Below, piece by piece: positions 1 to 8,490 of a stretch of DNA of 64,000 nucleotides (the stretch's first letter is position 1; every line of letters starts with the position of its first letter). Location of the stretch: NCBI RefSeq assembly GCF_018739865.1, contig NZ_JADOER010000004.1:751067-815066 (forward strand), read 5' to 3'. This DNA is from Leptothoe kymatousa TAU-MAC 1615. GTDB taxonomy: Bacteria > Cyanobacteriota > Cyanobacteriia > Phormidesmidales > Phormidesmidaceae. Below the pieces are notes generated by a model. That model saw only the letters and a program-made list of their open reading frames with translations, was not told the origin of the DNA and searched no databases. The position numbers and the translations under genes were made by a program.

Positions 1-675
1 CCGGTCCGCCACCTCACGGGCAAACCCCACCTCGTGGGTCACACATACCATCGTCATGCCCGTATCCGCCAGACCCCGCATCACGTCTAGCACCTCCCGC
101 ACCATCTCAGGGTCCAGTGCCGACGTAGGCTCATCAAATAACATTATCTTCGGCTGCATCGCTAGCGATCGCGCAATGGCCACCCGCTGCTGCTGACCAC
201 CGGACAGCTGCCCCGGAAACTTATTGGCCTGCTCCGCAATACCCACTCGCTTTAGTAGCTGCATGGCGGTTTCTTCCGCATCACGCTTCTTCTGCTTGCG
301 CACCCAAATGGGCGCCAGGGTGACATTCTGCAACACCGTCAGGTGGGGAAACAAATTAAACTGCTGGAACACCATGCCCACTTCCCGACGAATCTCTTCG
401 ATGTTCTTGAGGTCGTGGGAAATCTCGATGCCATCAATGACGATGCTGCCCTTTTGGTAGGGCTCCAGCGCATTAAACGTGCGAATAAAGGTGGACTTAC
501 CCGAACCCGAAGGCCCCATCACCACCACCACTTCGCCTTTGTACACATTCAGGCTGACGCCCTTGAGCACATTGAAGCCATTGTCGTACCACTTTTCCAC
601 ATCGGTGGCGACGATGACGGCTTCACTACCGACAGAGCTGGACTGATTGGCTACGGACATATCCACTTGAGTCAT
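1..675 (-). CDS. Polar amino-acid ABC transporter ATP-binding protein (3' end outside window)
   Basis: This is the ATPase subunit that powers amino-acid import by the permeases encoded just upstream. The 225 visible residues contain Walker A GPSGSGKS (54-61), the Q-loop around 104-105, the signature LSGGQ (157-161), Walker B IMLFDE (177-182) and the switch His at 214. The remaining C-terminus, probably about 25-30 residues, lies beyond the window edge. It is the last visible gene of a minus-strand transporter cluster of AapJQMP/GlnQ type. The 176-nt gap before it holds a hairpin. The ATPase call is secure; the substrate (general L-amino acids) is inferred from the neighbours. Confidence 0.93.
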   Translation of the reverse strand, partial: MTQVDMSVANQSSSVGSEAVIVATDVEKWYDNGFNVLKGVSLNVYKGEVVVVMGPSGSGKSTFIRTFNALEPYQKGSIVIDGIEISHDLKNIEEIRREVGMVFQQFNLFPHLTVLQNVTLAPIWVRKQKKRDAEETAMQLLKRVGIAEQANKFPGQLSGGQQQRVAIARSLAMQPKIMLFDEPTSALDPEMVREVLDVMRGLADTGMTMVCVTHEVGFAREVADR

Positions 676-812
676 GGTTCAGGTTCCTAATGGTGGGGCA
701 GACCCCAGGACTATTTTGGCATTGACTACCCGTGGGAATGTAATTGACGACACGGGATTTAACATCGGACAAAAGTAATAATTAATCGAGCAACGGATTT
801 TCCTCAGGAAGC

Positions 813-833
813 TCTCCCCCTCGTAGGGGGAGA
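813..833. repeat. Intergenic C-rich/G-rich hairpin
   Basis: A perfect 9-bp stem (TCTCCCCCT / AGGGGGAGA) with a 3-nt loop lies between the permease stop and the ATPase start. No U-tract follows on either strand, so it is not a typical terminator. It could stabilise mRNA ends or reduce read-through. I see no gene in the rest of the 676-851 gap. Confidence 0.4.
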
Positions 834-851
834 TGCCGCATGCAGAGGGGG

Positions 852-2447
852 TTAGCGTCCAGTGTGCAACGCGCGCTCAATGCGGCGACTGCCTAGGGAC
901 ATGGCATAGCAGAAGAACCAATAGAGCATGGCAATAAATAGGTAGACCTCGGCATAATCCCCGAGATATTTCGGGTTGGCCAGGATACTATTACTGATAC
1001 CCAAAAGCTCCACTAGACCCACAATTCCCAATAGGGTGGTGTCTTGGAAAAGACTAATAAACTGACCCACAATGGCTGGAATCGCCACTTTCAGCGCCTG
1101 GGGCAACACGATCAGGGACAGGGTAAGGGGACTATTGAGACCTAGGGACGCAGCGGCTTCTACTTGCCCCCGGGGAATGGCCTGCAAACCCGCCCGCACG
1201 TTCTCGGCGAGATAGGCAGAACTAAACAGGGTAAGACCCACAATGGCTCGAACAATGTTGTCGGGCCGCACACCTTCTGGCAAAAATAGGGGAATCATCA
1301 CCTGGCCCATAAACAAAATGGAAATCAGGGGCACCCCGCGAATTAGCTCGATGTAGGCAATGGAGAGACCCTTGATGATGGGCAAATTACTGCGCCGCCC
1401 TAGGGCCATGAGGATGCCGATGGGAAAACAGATGGCAATGCCGGTAATGGCTAAGAACAGCGTGAGGGTAAGGCCGCCCCAGTTGTTGGTGCCGATGGGC
1501 TTAAACCCAAGGAAACCGCCGATGGCATCTAAACCGGCACTAATGGCAAAGCAGCCTAGACCAAATAAAAGGGCGGCAATGACGAATGTGGTCAGGGTTC
1601 TACGATCGGCCAGGATGGGCACCAACAACGACACAAAGGCGATGTAGGTGACGATGGTGATCAGCTTCAGCAACAGGGGGACGTTCAGGAAGCCGTAGAG
1701 CGGTAGAAATAGCACTAAACTACCGACAAACCACAGCACCCGCATGGCCCAGATGCCGACAATGTTGTCGCTGATGCCATCAATGATGGCGGCGTTGGTC
1801 AACAGCTTAAACACCGTCGAGGCTAGCCAAATGCTGATGGCAATGGTGGCGATTAAAAAGAGGAGGCTATTGCGAATGTCACCCCCCGCTAAAATCAGTA
1901 GCGAGATGGAATAGATTAAAAACCAGCCCGCCGCTAAAAACTGACTGAGGTTTAGCTTGCGTTGCCCCAGGGTTTTGCCGCCCCAGGCGCAGGCTAGGGC
2001 CAAGGCCACCAGGGCGATGAGGGTGAGGGCTGAGGGGCGGGTGAGGGGCAGGATAATAAACCCGGCACAGATAATGGCAACGCCGATGAGGACATTGCGG
2101 CTAAACAGCTTGCCTTGGTTGCGGACTAGCAGCCCCCAGGTGACACCGGCCATGGCCACGTTGACACCGAGGATGGCCCAAATGCGTGAGTAGATCTCTG
2201 AGGGATATAGACCTGACATGAATAGGGCCAGGTTATTGGGCACCACGGCCCACTCAGCGACATTGAAGATCCAGTTGAACATGCCCCACACCGCCAGTAG
2301 CATGACGCCCACTAGGATGACGGTGAGCAGGGCGTTGTACCAGGTGTTGAATAAATGCTTGCGCAACCAGGCCACTGGCCCCGACTGGGCAATGGGTGGC
2401 GGGCTGGATTCTGGGACTAGAGGTGAATTGGGTGTCGTTGTTGTCAT
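852..2447 (-). CDS. Amino-acid ABC transporter permease, AapM/BztC type
   Basis: An integral-membrane permease of 531 residues with many hydrophobic segments. The C-terminal third carries the EAA-type loop that contacts the ATPase (EAAASLGLNSPLTLSLIVLP), typical of HisM/GlnP permeases. The N-terminus is short and Pro/Ser-rich. It is longer than the roughly 380 residues usual for AapM, owing to extra membrane segments in the N-terminal half. The start lies 5 nt after the stop of the partner permease, so the two are co-transcribed and probably form a heterodimer. The specific amino acids carried cannot be read from the sequence. Confidence 0.9.
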   Translation of the reverse strand: MTTTTPNSPLVPESSPPPIAQSGPVAWLRKHLFNTWYNALLTVILVGVMLLAVWGMFNWIFNVAEWAVVPNNLALFMSGLYPSEIYSRIWAILGVNVAMAGVTWGLLVRNQGKLFSRNVLIGVAIICAGFIILPLTRPSALTLIALVALALACAWGGKTLGQRKLNLSQFLAAGWFLIYSISLLILAGGDIRNSLLFLIATIAISIWLASTVFKLLTNAAIIDGISDNIVGIWAMRVLWFVGSLVLFLPLYGFLNVPLLLKLITIVTYIAFVSLLVPILADRRTLTTFVIAALLFGLGCFAISAGLDAIGGFLGFKPIGTNNWGGLTLTLFLAITGIAICFPIGILMALGRRSNLPIIKGLSIAYIELIRGVPLISILFMGQVMIPLFLPEGVRPDNIVRAIVGLTLFSSAYLAENVRAGLQAIPRGQVEAAASLGLNSPLTLSLIVLPQALKVAIPAIVGQFISLFQDTTLLGIVGLVELLGISNSILANPKYLGDYAEVYLFIAMLYWFFCYAMSLGSRRIERALHTGR

Positions 2448-2452
2448 CGCCC

Positions 2453-3901
2453 CTACCGCTCCTTAAACTGCACAGCACTGTTGAGTTGGTTCATGTTCAC
2501 CGAAATCAAAAGGTTGATGATTAGATAGGTGGCCATCATCAGTAAGAAGACTTCCACCGGCCGCCCGGTTTGGTTGAAGGTGGTGTTGGCGACGGAATAT
2601 AGGTCGGGGAAGCCGATGGCGAGGGCCAAACTGGAGTTTTTGGCGAGGTTGGCAAATTCGCTGTTGAGGGGCGGAATAATCACCCGCAGGGCCTGGGGGA
2701 ACACCACCATGCGCATGGCTAAGCCGGAGGAGAGACCCAGGGAGCGGGCGGCTTCCCACTGTCCTTGGGAGACGGATTGGATGCCGGCCCGGACAATCTC
2801 GGCGATAAAGGCTCCGGTGTAGAAGGTGAGACCGGTGACAATGGCGGAATATTCTAGGGAGAGTTTGAGGCCGCCGGTGACGCCGCCGGTAAAGGTGCCG
2901 TCGTCTTTTAGTCCGGCAATGGGGGTCTGCCAGCCAAAGGCAAATAGGACAACGAGAATGCCGAAGAGGATAAGGAGTGCGATCGCAATCAGCTGCGGTT
3001 TTCCCGACTGCCCCTGGTCCACAATCACCTTGGTGCGCCAGTTGGCCAGCAATACCAACGGAATCAACAGGGCCAATAAAAGCATCACCCACAGCCCTTG
3101 GGCGCTGGACATCAATGACGGAAATGCTCCTTTGAAGTAAAGCCCTCTATTGGCACTCCAGTTGAAGAGTAAGAAAAACTCCACGACCACAACAACCGGA
3201 ATCATCAGCAAGCTAAAACCGTAGCCCAAGAGCGGCCCGACACCACCGCGATAACTGCCCCGGCGCACCACCTTGAGCGATCGGAAAAATAGACCAATCA
3301 ACAGTAGCGACACCGCCAATAGAATCAATCCAGTCCAAACCGTTGGGGTAAAGGATGGCCCCGGCACATAAATTCCCTTTTTACTCACCACAAACCAGCT
3401 CAGGTCTGCATTGGGAAAGACAAATGGACTTCTTGGCGACGGAAAACTAAAGAAAACCGCCAGGTACCAAAAAAACAGCTGCAGCAACAGGGGCACGTTG
3501 CGCACCAGCCCCACATAGGCGCGGCTAATTTTATAGAGCAACCAGTTATCGGAGAAACTGGCCACACCGGCCGTAATCCCCACGGTGGTCGCTAAAATCA
3601 CCCCGACAATCATCACCCGGAGGGAATTAATGATGCCGACCTGAATAACTTTGCTGTAGGCATCTTGGGCCTTATAGTCCAAAAGGCTTTCACCAATGGC
3701 AAATCCGGCGGGATTTTTAAGGAAGCTGAAACCAAACTTAATACCCCGACCGAGCATGTTGTCATTGAGGGTGGCGGAGAAATGCCATAGCAAATCCACC
3801 ACAAACAACACAATTAACGCTTGGAACGCAATTTTCCAGAAGCGTTCGTCCCGGAGTAGAGACTGGATAGCAGATATGGGACTGTTACTGCGACTAGCCA
3901 T
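2453..3901 (-). CDS. Amino-acid ABC transporter permease, AapQ/BztB type
   Basis: The second permease subunit, 482 residues with multiple membrane spans. The EAA loop reads EAARSLGLSSGLAMRMVVFP and is followed by QALRVIIPP, the usual HisM-family signature. The start follows a hydrophilic Ser/Arg-rich stretch. The order binding protein, AapQ-like, AapM-like, ATPase matches the aapJQMP/bztABCD organisation of broad-specificity L-amino-acid importers. A 470-nt gap with terminator-like hairpins separates it from the binding-protein gene. Confidence 0.9.
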   Translation of the reverse strand: MASRSNSPISAIQSLLRDERFWKIAFQALIVLFVVDLLWHFSATLNDNMLGRGIKFGFSFLKNPAGFAIGESLLDYKAQDAYSKVIQVGIINSLRVMIVGVILATTVGITAGVASFSDNWLLYKISRAYVGLVRNVPLLLQLFFWYLAVFFSFPSPRSPFVFPNADLSWFVVSKKGIYVPGPSFTPTVWTGLILLAVSLLLIGLFFRSLKVVRRGSYRGGVGPLLGYGFSLLMIPVVVVVEFFLLFNWSANRGLYFKGAFPSLMSSAQGLWVMLLLALLIPLVLLANWRTKVIVDQGQSGKPQLIAIALLILFGILVVLFAFGWQTPIAGLKDDGTFTGGVTGGLKLSLEYSAIVTGLTFYTGAFIAEIVRAGIQSVSQGQWEAARSLGLSSGLAMRMVVFPQALRVIIPPLNSEFANLAKNSSLALAIGFPDLYSVANTTFNQTGRPVEVFLLMMATYLIINLLISVNMNQLNSAVQFKER

Positions 3902-4193
3902 AACGAACAGAGAACAAGGGGCTTAGTAACGGCGAAGATCACGGGCTATGGATAGCCCCGCTAGCTAGAACAACGGAATAAAGAGACATAGCTCTAAAGC
4001 CCGTTAAGAGAGCAAGCACCGACAAAATCCAAGGACTTACGATCTCCATAGGCACCATCATAGGGTTGAGGTGATAAGAGATTCTAGTCTTTTTTACCTG
4101 GGGAATTAAAACTGTTAGTAAACGTAATGTAATTCGGCTGCTGCTGCAGTGCCATGGGCTACCATCGGGGCAATTGCCGCGACAAGACGGCAT

Positions 4194-4214
4194 AAAAAAG
4201 GAGGCCTTTGGCCC
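4194..4214 (-). terminator. Distal terminator after the binding-protein gene
   Basis: Read on the minus strand, GGGGCC-AAA-GGCC(T)C is followed by a run of six T. The stem is short (4 GC pairs plus a G-U and a G-C pair) but has the right polarity for the upstream binding-protein gene. It is the second of two similar hairpins in this gap. Confidence 0.55.
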
Positions 4215-4247
4215 CTTACAAAAAATGTCTTAAATCTAACGGTGAAT

Positions 4248-4278
4248 AAAAAAAGGGCCCCCAAAGGCCCCCAAAAAA
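4248..4278. terminator. Proximal GC-rich hairpin flanked by A/T runs
   Basis: GGGCC (4255-4259) pairs with GGCCC (4266-4270) across a 6-nt loop, with a homopolymer run on both sides, so it could work in either direction. It lies about 100 nt past the binding-protein stop. Together with the next hairpin it probably lowers transcription into the permease genes, giving more binding protein than permease. Direct repeats (aaaaatgtcttaaat.taac, 4220-4240 and 4274-4294) show that this block was tandemly duplicated. Confidence 0.6.
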
Positions 4279-4373
4279 GTGTCTTAAATTTAACAACGAT
4301 TACGGTAATCTAACAACGATTACCGTAATAAAACCGTCACTAAATCAACAAACTTTCTAATTAATGTCTCCAA

Positions 4374-5465
4374 TTAACGGAACGGAGGAGAATACATAAG
4401 GCCACCATCAGTCCAAAGCGCATTCTGACCACGCTCTAGCTCAAACTGAGAGTCTTTGCCCAGGTTGCGCTCAAAGATCTCACCGTAGTTGCCCACATGC
4501 TTAATGGCCCGCAACATGAAGTCGTTGGGCAGACCCATATCAGTACCTAGGGTACCTTCAGCACCGACAAAGCGGAGCACGTTGGGATCTTCGCTGCTAA
4601 CAGCGGCTTCAATGGTGTCAGCGGTTAAACCAAACTCTTCAGCCTGAATCAGACCGTAGGTAATCCACTTAACGGTGTCAAACCAAGCGGAGTCGTTGTT
4701 GATGGTTACAGGACCTAGGGGCTCCTTAGACATCGTAACTTCTAGGAGGACGTGGGCCTCGGGCTCGCTTAGGGTGCTGCGGCGGGCGATTAGCTGCGAC
4801 TTATCAGAGGTAAAGCCTTCGCAACGGCCTTCGTCGTAGGCCGCATAGCCTGCGTCTGCATCCTGGAAAACAACGGGCTCAAAACTAACGCCGCGCTGAC
4901 GGAACTGGTCAGTCAGGTTGAGCTCAGTGGTGGTACCGGTTTCAACACAGATGGATAGACCTTCCATGTCCTCTAGGGTGGTCACACCGCTATCGCCGCG
5001 CACCATCATGCCCTGACCATCAAAAAATGTAGTGGGCGCAAACTCCATACCCACAGACGTGTCGCGACTGGTGGTCCAAGTTGTGTTACGGGAGAGCATA
5101 TCCACCTCGCCACCCTTGAGGGCTTCAAAGCGCTCAGTGGAGTCTAGGTTACGATACTCAACCGCTTCGGGATCATCAAACAGAGCCGCAGCCACTGCCT
5201 TACAAACATCTACGTCAAGACCAGAGTATGTACCACTCTCGTCAACGAAACTAAAGCCGGGAATACCACCGTCAACACCGCAGTTGAGGGTGCCACGGCT
5301 CAATACTGTATCCAGACGGCTGCCGCCAACGGCACCAGCGACTGCATCCACCGCATCACCAGCGGCATCAGTGGCTGTATCCACTGCATCTTGAGCACCA
5401 CCGCAGGCAGCCAGTGGCAGGGCGACAGCGAGTAACGCTGCTAAGGAAGAACCCCATTTAGCCAT
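4374..5465 (-). CDS. Amino-acid ABC transporter substrate-binding lipoprotein, AapJ/BztA type
   Basis: The extracytoplasmic receptor of the importer, 363 residues, SBP_bac_3 family. The start at 5465 is chosen because GAGG lies 7 nt upstream and the next 21 residues form a lipoprotein signal peptide ending in LAAC (Cys21). A longer frame to 5591 would bury this signal. An Ala/Asp-rich linker follows (about 24-45). The mature part begins RLDTVLSRGTLNCGVDGGIP, the usual AapJ opening, and later shows LDVDVCKAVAAALF. First gene of the transporter cluster. Its promoter must lie in 5466-6020; I found no perfect GTA-N8-TAC (NtcA) site there. Confidence 0.92.
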   Translation of the reverse strand: MAKWGSSLAALLAVALPLAACGGAQDAVDTATDAAGDAVDAVAGAVGGSRLDTVLSRGTLNCGVDGGIPGFSFVDESGTYSGLDVDVCKAVAAALFDDPEAVEYRNLDSTERFEALKGGEVDMLSRNTTWTTSRDTSVGMEFAPTTFFDGQGMMVRGDSGVTTLEDMEGLSICVETGTTTELNLTDQFRQRGVSFEPVVFQDADAGYAAYDEGRCEGFTSDKSQLIARRSTLSEPEAHVLLEVTMSKEPLGPVTINNDSAWFDTVKWITYGLIQAEEFGLTADTIEAAVSSEDPNVLRFVGAEGTLGTDMGLPNDFMLRAIKHVGNYGEIFERNLGKDSQFELERGQNALWTDGGLMYSPPFR

Positions 5466-6020
5466 AATTAACCTCACACACTCCATTGAAATAGACCAAG
5501 AAACTTGAGTAACGCTGTGGACGTTTTGGGAAAAACGAGAAAAGCCCACGATTGACACAGGGCCTATCGCCGGAACACAGCTATTATCCAAGCCAGGATT
5601 CGCCGTTGCTGATTTAGATCCCGAACTAGGCTGAACGGATTGCCATCGGCCAATACCCGCCAGCTAGCCTGATCTGAAAAATCGGCAACGTTTAAACTCT
5701 GCCATTGTGCCTTAGGGAAAGACGCATTCCAGAAAATTGGTAAATGAATCCTTCCTGAAAATCAACAATGACAAAATACGTTTAATGCATCCTAAGACGA
5801 TATGGTATCGCCTACTAGGAATTAATGCGTATAATACGCGGCAGTTCTGGCCTAAATCTGCAGCTGCCAGCGATTGATTTCATTGCAATACCAGGGTTTT
5901 GTATCCTTGAGCACCGTTTGAGAATTTGGGTAAAATTTAAGACTTGTCCCGTTGTGGCGTATCAACACTTTTTGGGGCAATAGTCAATGGCTGGGGCCGA
6001 GGTGAGGCACTGCTCCACGG
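5466..6020. other. Intergenic region upstream of the transporter operon
   Basis: No gene seen. It contains the 15-mer CCGTTGCTGATTTAG (5603-5617), repeated exactly at 57735-57749, and a palindromic GCGTATAATACGC (5828-5840) that includes a TATAAT-like box. Either strand could use this as a -10 element, but I cannot place a matching -35. Confidence 0.4.
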
Positions 6021-6230
6021 CTACTGGTTTTGGGCTAGGTCCCGAATTAGGGATACTTTTGACTGAATGTAGCGGTTCACCTGGGATAGCTCAGCGTTGT
6101 CCAACGGTGATTGGTAGCATAGTTGCTCTATGACCCAGTTGACTAAACTCTGATCGTCTAGGCTGAGAATATGACTGCTATGGGCGGCGTCAATGACAGA
6201 CCATAGTTGACGGAGCAGCAAAGGAGACAT
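6021..6230 (-). CDS. Small conserved-type cyanobacterial protein, unknown function
   Basis: A 69-residue soluble, mostly helical protein beginning MSPLLLRQLWSVIDAAHSS and ending with a charged helix (RYIQSKVSLIRDLA). Its composition and length resemble small conserved hypothetical proteins common in cyanobacteria, but I cannot name a family. No cysteine pair, membrane segment or nucleic-acid motif is visible. It is divergent from the lipid-A-synthase-like gene, with about 120 nt between the two starts. Confidence 0.6.
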   Translation of the reverse strand: MSPLLLRQLWSVIDAAHSSHILSLDDQSLVNWVIEQLCYQSPLDNAELSQVNRYIQSKVSLIRDLAQNQ

Positions 6231-6353
6231 GTATTTTTTAATAATCTTTTAACATTCTCGCCTCTATTATCCCCATCACCTGTTGAAGTAGATGTTTATT
6301 TTTGACAAGTTTTCTCACAATCGTTCGGGTCGGCCTCAGGATGGGGCGTCGTA

Positions 6354-7556
6354 ATGAGGCTGCTTTGCGTTAGTAATGGCCATGGGGAAGATCTAATCGC
6401 CATCAGGATTTTGCAGGCCCTGCAAGGGATGTTGCCTGATTTGCCCATGGCCGCTTTGCCGATTGTGGGCGAGGGGCGGCGGTACCAAAAATTGGGCGTG
6501 GAGATTATTGGGCCAACGAAGCAAATGCCTTCGGGTGGGTTTATTTATATGGATGGTCAGCAGCTGGCCCGGGACCTGCAAGGGGGGTTGCTGCAGCTGA
6601 CGGTGGCCCAGGTGCGGGCCATGGGGCAGTGGCTCCGGGCCGATGACGTGGTGCTGGCGGTGGGGGATATTGTGCCCCTGTTGTTTGGTTGGCTGAGTCG
6701 TTGTTCCTATGGGTTTGTGGGGACGGCCAAGTCTGAATACTATGTGCGCAATGAGCAGGGGCTGTGTTTAGAGCAGTCTTCCTGGCTGGACCATCTGGAT
6801 TTTCAGCGCACCTGTGTCTATATGCCCTGGGAGCGCTGGTTGATGCGTCGCAGTGCCTGTGTGTTTGCCCGCGATGGCATTACCACCCAGCGGCTCCATC
6901 GGTGGGCGGTGACGGCCTACGATGCTGGCAATCCGATGATGGATGGGTTTGTGATTCCATCCCCTGTGAAGCTGGCCACTGTGGATACCTTGAAGGTGTT
7001 GTTGCTGCCGGGGTCGCGCGCGCCTGAGGTCTATGGGAATTGGGAGCGATTGCTGCAGGGGGCTAAAAATATGATGGAAATGGTCCCCCATGGGTTTGCG
7101 TTTTTGGTGGCGGCGGCCCCCAGTTTAGATTTGGCTCAGCTGGCGGCCACCTTGGCCCGCTATGGTTGGGAGCCTCGGGGGGCGGGCTATGGCCAGGGGC
7201 CGCATTCGTTGATAATTGCTCAGGGGGCGTTTGTGGACTATGCCCAGCGGGCCCATGTGGCGATCGCAACTGCGGGCACCGCCACGGAGCAGGTTGTTGG
7301 TCTGGGCAAGCCGGTGCTAACCTTGCCGGGGCCAGGTCCCCAATTTACCCAAAGCTTTGCCCAGGCCCAGGCCCGCCATTTGGGGCCATCGGTCACCCTG
7401 GTGGCGGAGCCTAGCCAAATGGGGCAAGCGCTCCAGGCTATTTTGGCCGACCCCAGTCGCCAGGCCGAAATCTATGAAAATGGTCTGCACCGCATGGGAC
7501 CACCGGGGGCGGGGCAGCGCATTGCTGAAATTCTGGTTAAAACCCTGTTGGCGTAG
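6354..7556 (+). CDS. Lipid-A-disaccharide synthase-related protein (TIGR03492 type)
   Basis: A 400-residue protein of the GT-B-like family related to LpxB and conserved in cyanobacteria. It opens RLLCVSNGHGEDLIAIRIL, with the HGED motif diagnostic of the family. The C-terminal half has a glycosyltransferase-like nucleotide-binding region (VAIATAGTATEQVVGLGKP, about 303-321). True LpxB acts in lipid A synthesis; the substrate of this related family is not established, so no gene symbol is given. The ATG at 6354 gives the family N-terminus directly. Stand-alone gene, followed by short dispersed repeats and convergent ilvN. Confidence 0.85.
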   Translation: MRLLCVSNGHGEDLIAIRILQALQGMLPDLPMAALPIVGEGRRYQKLGVEIIGPTKQMPSGGFIYMDGQQLARDLQGGLLQLTVAQVRAMGQWLRADDVVLAVGDIVPLLFGWLSRCSYGFVGTAKSEYYVRNEQGLCLEQSSWLDHLDFQRTCVYMPWERWLMRRSACVFARDGITTQRLHRWAVTAYDAGNPMMDGFVIPSPVKLATVDTLKVLLLPGSRAPEVYGNWERLLQGAKNMMEMVPHGFAFLVAAAPSLDLAQLAATLARYGWEPRGAGYGQGPHSLIIAQGAFVDYAQRAHVAIATAGTATEQVVGLGKPVLTLPGPGPQFTQSFAQAQARHLGPSVTLVAEPSQMGQALQAILADPSRQAEIYENGLHRMGPPGAGQRIAEILVKTLLA

Positions 7557-7586
7557 GTGGGGATGGAAGTCAGAGTGCCGGAAGTC

Positions 7587-7659
7587 GGTGGCTTCGGCTA
7601 CGCTCAGCCACCGGTAGCTGAGCGCAGTCGTTTGGTAGCTGAGCGCAGTCGAAGCTACC
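7587..7659. repeat. Pair of short dispersed hairpin repeats overlapping the ilvN stop
   Basis: Two adjacent inverted repeats: GGTGGCT...AGCCACC (7587-7612) and GGTAGCT...AGCTACC (7634-7659), with a partial copy between. The loops carry the core TGAGCGCAGTCG or its complement. The same core (CTAGCTGAGCG.AGTCGAAGCTA) recurs three times at 62396-62555. The ilvN stop codon (7655-7657) sits inside the right arm of the second hairpin, so the repeat has inserted at or formed the 3' end of that gene. Confidence 0.8.
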
Positions 7660-8182
7660 CCAAAACTGCGGCGGGGGCCTGGGCCTTCAAATATTCTGTG
7701 TTGACGCCCGATTCGCGGGTGAGGGCAATTTTGCCGGTGCGGGCAATTTCACGAATGCCAAACCGATCCAGCACCTGGACAATGGCTACCATTTTGCCGG
7801 GGTCGCCCACCACTTCTAATGTCAGCGATTCGTCGGCCACATCCACCACCCGGGCACGGAAGATCTGGGCAAAGTTAATAATTTCGGGACGAGTGGTGCT
7901 GTTGGCGTTGACCTTGAGCAGCATCAATTCCCGTTCGACACAGGGTTTTTCGGTAATGTCGTTGACCTTGAGCACGTTGATCAGCTTGTAGAGCTGCTTG
8001 GTCAACTGCTCGATCACCCCATCATCTCCGGGCACCACCATGGTGATGCGGGAAATGCCTGACTGTTCGGCGGGTCCGACGGCAAGGCTTTCGATGTTAA
8101 ATCCACGACGGGCAAACAAGCCGGCAATGCGGGTCAAAACGCCTGCTTCGTCTTCGACCAAAACGGAAAGGGTGTGTTTCAT
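7655..8182 (-). CDS. ilvN: Acetolactate synthase small (regulatory) subunit
   Basis: The regulatory subunit of acetohydroxyacid synthase, first step of branched-chain amino-acid synthesis; it confers valine feedback control. The 175 residues are the normal length. The N-terminal ACT domain is clear ([20 protein letters not shown], then [11 protein letters not shown]), followed by the C-terminal ALS_ss_C domain. The catalytic subunit is not in the window, as is usual in cyanobacteria. The extreme C-terminus (AAAVLG) overlaps a dispersed repeat. Also known as ilvH. Confidence 0.95.
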   Translation of the reverse strand: MKHTLSVLVEDEAGVLTRIAGLFARRGFNIESLAVGPAEQSGISRITMVVPGDDGVIEQLTKQLYKLINVLKVNDITEKPCVERELMLLKVNANSTTRPEIINFAQIFRARVVDVADESLTLEVVGDPGKMVAIVQVLDRFGIREIARTGKIALTRESGVNTEYLKAQAPAAVLG

Positions 8183-8490
8183 GGAGAGAAAATGATGGAT
8201 GGCCCATTATTTTATTCCAGAACCCCGGCTTCTGTTCAATATGTTGTGCAATCTTAGTGCCTAATCCAGTGTGGTTTTGGTTGCTGGAAATCCGGATTCT
8301 GTTCAAAATTTTGGCCTTTGTAGGTGCTTGTATCCAAAATCCGGGTTTTTGGAATGCAAATTTTTACAACTAGAAGATAAGCTCCGTTTTAAGCGTCCTG
8401 ATGATGAACACCGTTTACGAAAAGTTTACACAAGCCGGTCGTTTCACCATTGACAAGCGTTCATCACCGTTTGGCAGGAGCATAAAAAAC
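8183..8490. other. Divergent promoter region ilvN / caspase-like gene
   Basis: No gene. It contains a repeated CCGG(C/A)TTCTGTTCAA(T/A)AT element at about 8225-8242 and 8292-8309, and a third partial CCGGGTTTTTGGAAT copy near 8342. Its role is unknown; it could be an operator or degenerate repeat. A reading frame enters from 8401 on the plus strand, but the start at 8491 has the better ribosome-binding site. Confidence 0.4.

Larger units (their letters stand above)
3902..4373. other. Intergenic region between binding-protein and permease genes
   Basis: No convincing gene. It holds the two hairpins listed separately and, at 4300-4337, two direct copies of an ACAACGATTACSGTAAT element whose core GATTAC-G-GTAATC is itself palindromic. 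These could be extra mRNA stem-loops or a protein site. An 84-codon reading frame in 3939-4193 has no coding character and overlaps a terminator. Confidence 0.5.

Noticed and set aside
1360..1647. Long antisense frames inside the permease genes (and similar frames in other genes)
   Set aside because: Shadow frames caused by codon bias on the opposite strand; no independent evidence.
3939..4193. 84-codon minus-strand frame between transporter genes
   Set aside because: It overlaps a terminator and palindromic repeats, has no ribosome-binding site and shows no recognisable protein pattern.
5466..6020. NtcA site upstream of the amino-acid transporter operon
   Set aside because: I looked for GTA-N8-TAC and found no perfect match.
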